Assembly: GCA_017607445.1 (NCBI GenBank)
Contig: JAEVHH010000004.1
Coordinates: forward strand, 1,426,001 to 1,490,000
Origin: Histoplasma ohiense
Lineage: Eukaryota; Ascomycota; Eurotiomycetes; Onygenales; Ajellomycetaceae
Direction: 5' to 3'
Length of the DNA stretch: 64,000 nucleotides
A program made the translations under genes and the position numbers. The notes below the pieces were generated by a model, which was not told the DNA's origin, did no database searches, and saw nothing but the letters and a program-made list of their open reading frames with translations. Positions 29,929 through 40,957 of the stretch are shown piece after piece. Position 1 is the stretch's first letter. Every line of letters starts with the position of its first letter.

Positions 29929-31664
29929 TTACGTCTTGTTGACAGTGAAAAAGACATTGAACTCAATCAAGGTGGGAAGATGCAAAATAGACTGATTGGC
30001 AAGTCTTTGAAACCAAAATGAGCGCAGATTGGCCTCTGCATCCTTCTTCCCAATTTCGATATGCAACGTCACAGTCAGCGCTAGAAACATATGTAGGTAA
30101 CTCACCGTAACTGCCAGGCGGAAAATCAAACGCTCAAAATGCATGTCCATCTCGGGACACAACAGCAGGCTCAACATCGTTAGCCTGGACAAACCACCGA
30201 AAATGTCTGGAATCTTCTCACCAGCTGATTTTGTGTTTTTGAAACGTAAAAAATACCTTCGAAAGTTGTCCAACCTAACCAACGTGTAGTTGAACGTCGA
30301 ATTTCAATACTGGGTGCACCATAGCAAGGCTCACTGGGTACAAAAACCCCTTGAAGCAACCAATAACACCTTTCCAGAATACATGGATGGAGCGGCATGT
30401 GCCAACGATCGCCAGTTTCAAGGTCATGGATCAGCAACTTGTAGTAGATTTTGCATCGTTGCGGTGAGGCTCGAAGGGCACACGAACGAACCGCTGCCAG
30501 TCTCAACACAAAATGTGCCTAAGGAAAACCAAGCACCAAAATTATGCAAGAGAATATTCTAAGAGAAGTTTTAGTGGCCATTATGACATATCCCAGCAAG
30601 GGCACTCCTGGTATCTGGCACATTTAACAGCGGAGATTTCATGGGTATTTCTTCCGCTGTCCTCGGTGCATCGACCTGGTGGGACCCATCCCTTGCCAGC
30701 AAACCACACCTGGGGTGGTATCCCCTGGCCAACTGCCAATTCCGGTATATAGGATACGCAGATTGCGATTCGAAGAATTGCTGAACAACCCCAAACAACT
30801 CCATCATGTCCACCATGTGTTTTTCCTATGTCCTTCTGGGTACCCTTCGCTCAGAGGCAGGTTGTCCAAGATTTTGTTGCTTCAACCATTTGGGACTTGG
30901 GGCTGGATCACCCTCATTCGATGACTCGGCTGCTGCAACTTAATTCTCTTCAAGGCGCTTCGCTATTGGAGCCGAAACTCAAGAGAGCTCCACCAGGCTG
31001 GCAGCCATGCAGTGGTCAATGCCTGGAAGGATGGGTTGTCTGGGCCCAGATCTTCCCATGTTTCCTCAGTCATTCTTGGGTGGAGCCTATCCTCGATCAT
31101 CTCGAGCGTGGCTTCATCTGCAGAACGACGGCTCATCTTAGAGTTTTTCCTATCTAGCCGCTAGGAAGCATTTAGCCAAACGTTGCGATGCGAGAACACC
31201 ACCCGGGGACGAGCGGGCCATTCGTTGAGGGGCTTCCCCGACTCTGTAGTTCAAAATCCAACAACCCCCGCCACCCAAGTTTTTTGACGGCTTGGATGCT
31301 CCAACGAGCAGCAGCGTGTAGCGTGCGCACTATGTTGTAAAGTTCATCGTCATGTACGCCTGTGCACTGAAGACTCAGCCAGATCCCAAATATCACCTAC
31401 CATACCTCCCAAGTTGCAATGAAGGTTTAATAGTAGTCCTGCCCTGTTACGAATTTCTCTTGGGGCTGACCGGGTTCCATGAAATTTGACCTCCCCTAGT
31501 CGTTCAACCAGGGTTTCGAGAGCTTGTAACCCTACTGGCTCAGCAGGAGAAGATATCCGGAGTGTCAATGTGAGAGAACTTGGCCCCTTCCTCCTCATGT
31601 GCCCCTTCGGATCAACCTCCGCACCAACCGCGCCTCCATCCCCATCGCTTCCTCTCTCCTCCAC
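29929..31664 (-). pseudogene. Decayed or unresolved multi-exon gene, unknown function
   Basis: Several minus-strand segments look like genuine protein but sit in different frames. They are, in order: SSLTLTLRISSPAEPVGLQA...REIRNRAGLLLNL (31,570-31,405); VHDDELYNIVRTLHAAARW (31,356 onward); TLEMIEDRLHPRMTEETWED and NPSFQALTTAWLPAWWSSL (31,115-30,965); and FRRYFLRFKNTKSAGEKIPD with LSRLTMLSLLLCPEMDMHFE (30,260-30,130). A 46-base GT-AG intron (GTATGG...CACAG) would join the first two. Later joins fail because of stops and frame changes. I recognise no family. It is either a pseudogene or an active gene whose introns I could not resolve. Confidence 0.4.
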
Positions 31665-31818
31665 CTCCCGTTTCCTCCCCTCACTTTTCCTTTACCACTC
31701 GCTCTCGACATAATTCTTTAGCCCTGCTATGTCTGCAATTCCTAAGCTTGCGATCCTGGAACTCTAACCCTCTTTGCAGCTCGCAGCATCTGTGGCGCAT
31801 CCCCGCGGTCGATCGGCC

Positions 31819-33541
31819 ATGGTTATCATGTTTAGACGGAAAGACTCAAAACTGTCGACCAACGACGAGAAGGATGACCGCGAGTCCTTTGTGTCAACCA
31901 GCAGTACAAGAACTTCAAATGCATCAATGAAGGTTCCCATGACAATTAAGACTGTAAATGGCGGATCTGTTACAATCCCGGAGGTCCCAGTCGCGCCCCC
32001 ACCAGACCCAAACCTGGACCCAGCAGCTTATCTACGAAGCATTCATTCTGTTCGCCAACGATCAAGAGCCGTTATGAAAAAAGCGAAGAGAAATCAACTG
32101 AATCACTTCGATATTGATTTTAGCAAGTTTGCGGACACGGCTCAATACGTTGCGTCCATTATCAAGGTATGCGGGTGTTTACACACACTCTCTCCAACCT
32201 CTCTTCTCTCCGTTAAAGCACTGTTCTAATATTTTATGGTCTAAAATCTATAGCGGGATTACGCCCCCGACTATCATGCCATACCCGCCCATAGTCGTTG
32301 GCATCATTTTGACGTTGGCGGGAGACCTCGGATCAACCAGCTCCTACAATCATGGCCTAGTACCATTGACACGTTTGAACGGACTAGGCGACTGATTGAC
32401 CTCTTTCTTATATCGGTCTTGTTGGACGCTGGGTCGGGGAGTAAGTGGTCGTATAAATCTAAGGAATCGGGAAGAATCTATAGAAGAAGTGAAGGTCTAG
32501 CGGTCGCCAGCCTGGAGATGTTTAAGACCGGCTTATTCAGTAGTGATCCCACTGAGCCGTGCCAAGTGGATGGCGCAGGCTTGAAAAAGGTCACTGTAGG
32601 GCAGCTTGCGAAGGGGATGCAGCATTCCGAAAATAATCCATTGCCCGGGCTGGAAGGACGGGCTGGCTTGCTGATCAGGTTGTCAGAAGCGCTGAACAAC
32701 CAAGAATTTTTCGGGGTTGATGCGAGACCAGGAAACATGCTTGGTATGCAATTTTAACTATGCTTTGTGCGTAATTAATTGTTCGTTTCACTATGCTAAC
32801 TATCAATTGTAGATTACCTTCTTTCCCACCACACCACTCTCGCATCCTCCGTTCCCATCATTTCTATTCCGACGCTGTGGTCCGTGCTTATGGACGGGCT
32901 GTCATCGATTTGGCCCCCGTCTCGAACTCAGGTTGACGGCGTGTCTATCGGAGATGCCTGGCACTGTTCTGTCCTAGCATCGCCGCCGGCATCGAAATCT
33001 TGGGAGAGTATTGTTCCGTTCCACAAGTTGACACAATGGCTCTGCTACTCACTCATGGCACCGATGACAAAAGTGATGAAGATTCAGTTTTCCGGGACCG
33101 GACTTTTGACGGGGCTACCCGAATATCGGAACGGAGGACTTCTCATCGATATGGGCCTCTTGAACCTGAAACGCGAAGATGCTGAGCGGGGCATCCAGGC
33201 GTATAAATCCAACTCAATGATCAAAGGCCAGCCAAATGTAGAGGTAGTTCCACTTTTTACGGTGGACGATGATGTGATTGTGGAGTGGAGAGCTCTCACA
33301 GTCGGGTTCCTGGACGAATTGCTTGAGGAAGTGAACAATCTACTAGGTCTACCTTCTGCGGAGCGTCTAACCCTTGCACAGATGCTCGAAGCTGGAACTT
33401 GGAAGGTCAGTAATGATTATCTAGAATCCCACAATGCATAGCTAATTTGTCGTTTAGGGAGGGCGTGAAATTGCGGAGGTTTCTCGGCCAAACACGAAAG
33501 AAGCCCCCATTATGATTCTTTCCGATGGGACTGTCTTTTAA
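31819..33541 (+). CDS. URC4: URC4/DUF1688 family protein (uracil catabolism), four exons
   Basis: Exons are 31819-32166, 32254-32743, 32813-33405 and 33458-33541, giving 504 residues. The DUF1688 pattern is complete: LLDAGSGSKWSYKSKESG, RSEGLAVASLEMF, NNPLPGLEGRAGLLIRLSEA, then VPFHKLTQWLCYSLMAP, TGLPEYRNGGLLIDMGLL, and the last exon GGREIAEVSRP ending PIMILSDGTVF. URC4 is needed for the URC route of uracil breakdown described in Lachancea kluyveri; its biochemical activity is not known. The first exon is low-complexity (Ser/Thr/Lys) before the conserved domain. The ATG at 31,819 is used; an in-frame ATG nine bases on is also possible. Confidence 0.92.
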
Positions 33542-34413
33542 CTGTAAATTCGTTACAATGTCCTATTCGCGTCTTATTCCATTCATGTTTCATGGTGTGA
33601 CATTGGGCCTTACTAATGATAATGATACCTTCTCCTTCGTCATCCGTTATATTGTGACCTTCTTTATATTATTTCAAACCTGTATCCCCTCTTTGGATAT
33701 TCTCTTATGTTCTGCTCAACTTTCTTAATTCCCACCCTTTTGATATGCGCATTGAGCGTTGCCGAGAAATGCTTGGCGAGAACTTACTTGCCAAAGGTTG
33801 GATTGGTAATTCCTATTCGTTATCTCTTTCAAATTTAAAAGCCATATAGGTCCGCGACTGTCGACATTTCCCTGTTTTGGAGGTCATTGTCATTGCTTAA
33901 TTATGGCGGGAGGCAGGGGATGTTGGTCCATAATTCAACGCTAGAAGTTTGAAGCGAAACGAGCCCCATATCTATGGGATACCCATTAAGTGGTTCGCTA
34001 TTTGTAAGGAAATGCTCCCATAACTATACAGATCCAGCAGCTATATCGTTTCTTGAATAAAAGCGGATATAAATATTGCCAAACCTCCGATAAATTCTAT
34101 ATCACGTGATTACGTCGTTCGGCTTTGGAGCCTTCTTCCCGAGTTGCCCAACCTCAAGATTTTCAACCAATGTCAACATCGTCTGGCTGCCGAACTACGC
34201 ATAAACAACCGAACGTGCAGTTCTCCGCCTTCGCTATGATTTTGGCCCTTGTTCAAGTGTGAGGCCAGGACCAATTGAGCACAAACCCCAAATTTCTGCC
34301 TGGATTTTCTCCTCCGCCCTCGCGACTGAGATGGTATGCGCATTTGGCTCTACGGTCATTAATAACTGGGGTACCCCCAGCTTATTCGCGAAAGAAACAA
34401 CGGCACGGCAACA
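33542..34413. other. Intergenic region between URC4 and GTR1
   Basis: About 870 bases: the URC4 3' UTR, then the GTR1 promoter. A CACGTGAT word lies at about 34,104. No coding sequence was recognised. Confidence 0.5.
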
Positions 34414-35561
34414 ATGGATATACGAAAAAAGAAACGCAAGGTCCTGCTTATGGGCAAGAGTGGGTCTGGAAAGTCATCTATGCGCTCCATCATATTCAGC
34501 AACTACGTAGCCAAGGATGTCCGCCGCCTAGGAGCTACGATCGATGTGGAGCACAGCCATGTCAAGTTCATGGGAAGCCTGACCTTGAATCTCTGGGATT
34601 GTGGAGGGTGAGTCTTTGCGATTAATAGGATACTCTTTCCCTGCTTCTAGGAATATTTGATTGATGGTTTTTTTTTGTTGCCGGCAACTAACTGGCATAT
34701 GCGATTTTTTTCAGTCAAGATGCATTCATGGAAACTTACCTCGCGTCGCAACGGGAGAACATATTTTCCGACGTCGCTGTGCTCATTTACGTCTTTGACA
34801 TCGAATCGCGTGAAGTCGAACGTGACCTCGACACCTACTTTTCCATCATAACCGCTCTTCAAGAATTCAGTCCAAACGCTTTCGTCTTCTGCCTCATTCA
34901 CAAACTTGATTTAATCCAAACGGAGCATCGGCAGCGAATATATGAGGAACGTTCCTCGCTCATCCGTGCAAGATCTGGGCCTTTCACAATAGATACATTT
35001 GGCAGCAGTATATGGGACCAATCCTTGTACAAGGCATGGGCGGGAATCGTCCACAAACTTATCCCGAACCTCTCCGTCATCGAGCGATTCCTGCAAGCTT
35101 TCGCGGAGAAGATTGAGGCGGAAGAGGTCATTTTATTTGAGCGCTCGACATTCCTCACCGTCACATCCGTCGCGTCGGAAGTCGGCCGTTTGAACCCTAT
35201 ATTTGACCGCCACGAGCGCCTCTCGAATATCATGAAGGCTTTCAAGCATTGCGCTGCGAGGAATACACATACTACACCGGCCTCAGCGAGCTTTTTGGTT
35301 ATGCATACTAAAACTCCTCAGTTTAATGTGTTCCTGGGCCGGTTCACCGATAATACATATATATTCGTCGTTGTACCACCGGGCGAAGCCGCTTATAACT
35401 GTGCTGTTCTTAATACCATGCTCGCTCGTGAAGGATTTCGCAAATCGTCAACGCCAGGTGGTGGCGATGGGTTTCCCTTATCATATGCTGACCCTCCTCC
35501 CCGTGGCAGTGTTACTAATGGCTATATTGCTGGGCCTTCAGAGGCGCCAGAGGGTCGATAA
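34414..35561 (+). CDS. GTR1: Rag-type GTPase GTR1, two exons
   Basis: Exons are 34414-34607 and 34715-35561, giving 346 residues. GTR1 (RagA/B type) forms a heterodimer with GTR2 on the vacuole and signals amino-acid status to TORC1. The P-loop is GKSGSGKSS at residues 14-22. Switch regions include RLGATIDVEHSHVKF and LNLWDCGGQDAFMETYL, with the DCGGQ G3 motif split by the intron. HKLD (in FCLIHKLDLI) is the G4 motif, as in RagA/B. The roadblock-like C-terminal domain follows (from about FERSTFLTVTSVASEV). The last 40 residues are Gly/Pro-rich and specific to filamentous fungi. Confidence 0.95.
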
Positions 35562-38296
35562 CCCAAACATTTGTTTTTGAGACTGGTGTAATAGTGTTGG
35601 CGTCAGGCCAGATTAGAAGATGATCATGTGTTAAGTTACCCCTCAATGTTTTCTCTCCGGATTACTGTATGTTTATTTCCTGAATGGGGGAAGTATTATT
35701 TGGAATATAGACGGGTTCTGTGGTAGGTGTGACACTTAAATACCAAAGCTTTTGCTTCGCGTCCTCTTACATTTCCCCCTGTCACATATTCGGGAATAGG
35801 CAGCATCCTTCATTCTTAGTTCTTTCATGGGAGCGGAATCTTCGTCCTTGCTCTGTGCTTTCTAAGCCAGAATCATGGACTTAAGTCAGGACGTGTACCA
35901 TAATGTAAAAGCTCCCTTTTGCCTTCGGAACCAACTCGCTCCTTTTTTTTTTTTTTTTTTTTTCTTGTATACAATTCAAGACAAGAGATTCCGCACTCTA
36001 CAATCGAAGATTTTTCTCAGGCCGCACCAAACAGCCCACTCCACTCATGCATGCTTTCCCATCCATTCCAGACATCAAGCGGTGGCCGGCCGTCCTTCCA
36101 CATACATGGATATACAACCTGCGACAGGCAGCGGGAGCCGGATGCAAGGTAATTGCTATGCTTCTCGAAGGACGATACCTCCTAAACCCAAACAAAGTTC
36201 AGTTATTTATGCTTCAAACCCGCCTTTCCACGTTCTACGACAGCTACCAGTGGACTCTGAAGTTTAGGTACAGATGGATGTACGTGGGAATCAATGACAG
36301 GTTTGCTATGAGGTAGATTTTCTAGGCAATTTGCGCATCATGCTAGAACGGTGCTTGTCTGCGCAGCGCACCAACCAACCCATCATGAGGAATATAGCCT
36401 CTATTCCAACGGGATGTCGGATTTATTTGGCTCCTTCGAAAGTGAGTAGCTTTGGACAGACGTTTTGAAGCAGGCATCCCAGAATCTGTAACGAGGATGG
36501 CTTTCCTGGTCCAAATTTCTAACTTTCTGGGTGATACCTGTGAAGCCCATATGGATAGTCCAGAATTTCGAAGTAGAGGAGGCAATTCGGTACGTGTGAT
36601 GTGCTGCACAATTCCAGGAGATACCAGCATTGATAACATTACGACTATGCTTCTAGAACCTAGTCTGGTAGAAGGACTTCTTCCTACCTAGTAAGTGACC
36701 AGCGGATATATATGTTCCTGGGAGATCAGCAAATGCAACAGGGATCTTATACTACCTCGGGAAGAACTGTGAGCCATGTATCGATGCGATGATGCCCCTT
36801 GCTCGGTTGAGAGACTTAGGAAACGGCTTTAAAAAGACCTGATTGGTACGCGTTTAGTAGCCACTTTTAACTGGAAAGTTTATGATTTTCCACTCATGTT
36901 TTGTGATTAGCCTTGTATACACCGACCGCTCTGCAGATGTACATGTACATGTACATACATAGTTCTACATCTATGAGGATTGGTAACCATTGATCGGGAA
37001 TATCTGTACCATTTCCGGGATTTGTAGGCGGTCGGAGCCTCTACCTCTGACAGAGCTGCAGGATCCCAGGCACTGTGGTTTAGCTCTGTAGTATTTGTTT
37101 CAACGGTACAAACTGAGGTGGCAATGTGCATTCTAGGGGATTTAAATGAATGAGCAATTCCCGCTAAATACTGGGATTTCAAAACCCTTGAACAAAGCAA
37201 ACCTCCAGGTGCGCTTGGTTTGTGAAGTCAATTAACCCCTTGTTTGTGGGTATATACGCAATACATGGTGCAGAGAAATATAGTAGCATGTTAGAGAATA
37301 GGGGTTGTTGCATATGACAGGCATCGTCTCCCAGATGTAGAAATCACGATATCCAAGGAACTTTGCAGAAAGGATGTAAGAGTCTCAACCATTTGATCCC
37401 CGAGAATCGGAAAACATACTCCTATTGTCTCTCTGAAATGAAGAGAAAAAAGACCAGCATACGAGTGGCCTGGCAATAATTTATTGCCGAAGAGCAAGTA
37501 TGAGGCTGAGGACTTGCTGCAGGAAGAGTTGAGTCCCAAATTGGTTCCGACAGGGGAAATCTCCGCTAATCCTGGTAAACGGAAGCGAATGCTGGCCAAA
37601 GTTCATGTCCCTGGACTGAATGTCCGTGACAGAGGCTGGAGTAGCCACAAATCATAGGCGAAGTTTTTCATAGCAAATAAAGAAACCATGCCAGGATCGA
37701 GATACCCCTCGTCATCCGCATTGAGGATGATTAACCGAACGAAGTGAACAAACGAGATCGCCTAATACTGTACCCACAGTAGGCTTGCAAAGAAGGCTGG
37801 CGAACTCTAGGTAGGAAGCGAGAGAGAGGGCCGAGAGGAGGCGAGGCGAGAGGAGTTTGAGATTGTCCTTGACAAAGCCAATCATTTCCATGCTCTCACC
37901 CTAGAGGAAACCGGCGACATTTCCATCGATGGGCAGCAGCGCCACGGGTTCGTGGTTTGCTATCAGCGGTTGGATGCAGCAAAACTGTTCAGGGTTAAAG
38001 GGGATTAAAATCGACTGATAGAAGAGAAGCATTGACCAAATTTCCTTAAAGGACTCGGTCGCACTGGCGGCCGGACGATCGCAGAGCTTTTCTTTCTTTC
38101 TTTCTCGTTCTTTCTATTTCTTTTTATTTGTTTTAGAATTATTATTATTTGTTTCCTTCCCCCTTAGCACCTGAAATAATTTTATGGGTCAAGGTGGGTG
38201 ATCGAACGATGTACCCACACCACAGCATCGTCGTCGTCCGTCGGTCATCACAAGCCTAGCATAAAAGGATATTGCCGCGCTGTGGGCCGTAATATT
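35562..38296. other. Long intergenic region with a possible decayed ORF
   Basis: About 2.7 kb without an intact gene. A run of 21 T lies at 35,943-35,963. Between 36,300 and 36,850 several plus-strand pieces look coding but lie in different frames, for example FARTVLVCAAHQ-like and DTCEAHMDSPEFRSRGG, then YYLG..CEPCIDAMMPLARL. No family is recognised. Near 36,940-36,955 there is an alternating GTACATGTACATGTACAT palindrome. A short minus frame at 37,291-37,599 has no family character. Confidence 0.35.
35943..35963 (+). repeat. Poly-T run of 21 bases
   Basis: An uninterrupted run of about 21 T in intergenic sequence. Confidence 0.9.
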
Positions 38297-38437
38297 AGAC
38301 CAGTGACGCAGTGGTTAGCGTTCCGTTCTTATATGATTCTCAGTAGCGCCCAGAACATTTGTTTTGGTGTGGCCTGAACTCATATGACTTATTCCTCAGT
38401 GATGCGGGGGTCGTGGGTTCGAATCCCACTTGGTCTA
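38297..38437 (+). tRNA. tRNA-Ile (anticodon UAU) with a 68-base intron
   Basis: The acceptor arm AGACCAG pairs with TTGGTCT (one G-U), with discriminator A at 38,437. The D arm is ACGC/GCGT, and the A box reads TGACGCAGTGG. The T arm GTGGG-TTCGAAT-CCCAC contains a perfect B box (GGTTCGAATCC). The anticodon loop reads CTTATA, with anticodon TAT at 38,330-38,332. The intron spans about 38,334-38,401, after the usual position 37, leaving a 73-base mature tRNA. CATAT inside the intron can pair with the anticodon region. The anticodon stem CCGTT/TGCGG has one T-T mismatch and one wobble, so exact splice sites are tentative. A TTTTTTT terminator follows at 38,463. Confidence 0.75.
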
Positions 38438-40957
38438 GTTGAAAATAACCACATTGGTCTCTCTTTTTTTCTTCTTTCGGTCACATCCTCTCTATTTCTC
38501 TCTCGATATTACATATATAATAGATATATGCATGTCAGTCATTTTTGCTTACCTATCCTATCCTATCTATCTTATCTATCTATGTCCGTCCAGTTCCCTC
38601 CTCAGTGACGCGACGGACGGATAATCTAGTATTACTACATACTAAAAGGGCAGCGGCCGCCGGCTCATGCATGCATGGAACAAAGCTAAGCGCCGTATCC
38701 ATCCATCATCATCCATTGCTTGCTGACTGTTTGTTTGATTTAGCCTTCCTATCCAGGCCCACAAATGAAATGGTTAAAGAAATTTGGGGACGAATTAGTT
38801 TAGCAATCTTCGCGTGGAAAATCCATCATCACGTTGGTGCAAGAACACTTGTTTAATTTTCTCTCCTATTTTACCCATACATACATAACCAACTATTCCA
38901 AGACGGGAAGAGAATTGGACATCTCTTTACCGAACAGAAACGAAGGATTCAAAGCAAAATGAGGCAAAATAATGGAGAAGTATAAGATTCCTAATGTTGA
39001 CTGAAAATGCGCGCTGTCCTCATCGATTCAGTCCCTATCCTTTCTTTACTAACGAACTGAGCGCTTTTTGGAGTACAACAGCCCAAATGCGGATATTACA
39101 TATCTTCAAAAACGTTTTCGGCTACATTCGGATTGACATAGTTTTGAATTGTAATCTTGTCGTATTAAAATTACTGGGATTTTCCCTACCACGGATCGGC
39201 AAAAACATTGTTTTTGACGACTGGTTAATCGTTGTTTCGATAACTTCCTAAACTTCTGACCGAATGAATGGCACAGCTCTCACAGAAATTATACCCCACA
39301 AACAACCCTCGAAAAACAGTATGTAACAGACATTTATGGTCAAGGTACGAATTGATATTTACAAGGACTCAGGAAGGACATGGCTGATCAGCCGTAGAGG
39401 CTTGGCAGCCGCTTTGGTGTGTTGGTAGCGTCTTTGGTGGGGTATTTGGACCTGAGCAACGTGTATCCGTAGCGTGTGTGTGTTGTCTACTCCGTAGTTA
39501 GTTAATTAAGTAAGCTTGTTCTTAAGCTTTTCAACTGCCCTTTCTTTGATTTCGTTTTCATTCCCCATTTCGCCAGGCCAGGTCTGTGGAGTTTCCTGCG
39601 CATAGACATGGATAGTAAAAGCCAGCACCCCGTGCCGTGCACTGATTGTCAACTTTTGCCTCACTACCCGATATTTCCTAGCCCGTACGTTTGGTTTCCC
39701 GATGAATATCGCATATTATCATAACTTGACGGGCACAATTCAGGGATGACAGTTTTTCGCCAATAAACAAAATTTTCAGCCCGATAACGATCGAACCCGG
39801 CGAATAACCGAAAAGGGATGGAATGATAAGGCTTCCTTCGTCCATCTGATAATCGCGCATACAAATCTGGAATCCTCTACAGTTTAAAAATTCTTCACAT
39901 TCTTTACTAGGATGCATATAATCACGCACAGAGTGGCAATCTTGGGGGACTTTGATGCACACTGACGGTGAAAGGGGCACAAGAATCAAAGATAGGGGGA
40001 AGAGATAAAGACCTCCCAGAGATCAAACTGACCATATTCATTTTGAGTCGCTGGCGCAACTTATCATCGAATGGCTTTCTTTGATAGAATTTTCACCTTT
40101 CGCGGCAACAAGAACGTTCTCGAAGCTCTTTTAGATCGAGGACTTTCCAAACCTCCTAGACGCTCTCGGAAGGCAGGCAAAACCAATCCTGGCGTTGGAC
40201 GGAAGATCTTACTTGGTTTCGTTATCTAACGGATCTGGACACTTTATTCTATTTCCCCGCTTGCCGTTCAAATACGGTTTCTTATCTCCCCTTATCTCTC
40301 CCTAGATCCAAAGCTGAAGGAAGATAGGCTCCACAGAATGGTATGGTTCCTGAGCTTAACAAGGAGAAAATCAGCAAGCAGCTTGCATTGTCAGACTAAC
40401 AAACGCTTTAAAAACCATTGAAGAATCATCCAAAGGGGTTTAAAAACATCCTCCACGCAGCCTATCACTGGTAATTTGCCCCATTATTGTTCGGGAAGTC
40501 AAAAATTTCGCATGCTTGCAACTGCCTGCTTGACAACATTATCCCAAGCTCATATTATCCGAAAGTGTCACTTGTAGGAAACCACGTGAATAAGGTAAAA
40601 ATCTATGTGAGTTTGATCCAGAGGGAGGCGTTTCACAGAATGCTGGCAACATTTATTTAACTTCACGGTTCATGACCACCTATCGAATTAACTCATACAT
40701 GAGTTGAACTCAAACCCGGATTGGGTCACACGAGCAATCCATCTGGGATTTTAACTTCAAGTCTTCGTTGTGCCCCCCACATTTCCATAGATGGCTTGAA
40801 CCGTGGTAACTCGGAGATATATTTACCACCCCGATTCTCCATCGCCGTAATGTGTCCTATATGATTAACAAAGAGCAACCTTTCCCATTTCCCGAAGCCA
40901 TTGCAAAGCACAAATAAACGCCCGGTGTGTCTTTATATACGATTTACCGTGCGTGGC
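38438..40957. other. Intergenic region with short simple repeats
   Basis: About 2.5 kb. A TATC/CTAT-type simple repeat lies at 38,550-38,585 just after the tRNA. No intact gene was recognised; the minus frame at 39,678-39,989 has several cysteines but no signal peptide or family match. The right end should hold the permease promoter, including one CCTATCGAA word that could be a GATA-factor site. Confidence 0.4.
38463..38469 (+). terminator. Pol III T-run terminator of tRNA-Ile
   Basis: The T run about 26 bases after the tRNA 3' end is the expected RNA polymerase III stop signal. Confidence 0.7.
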
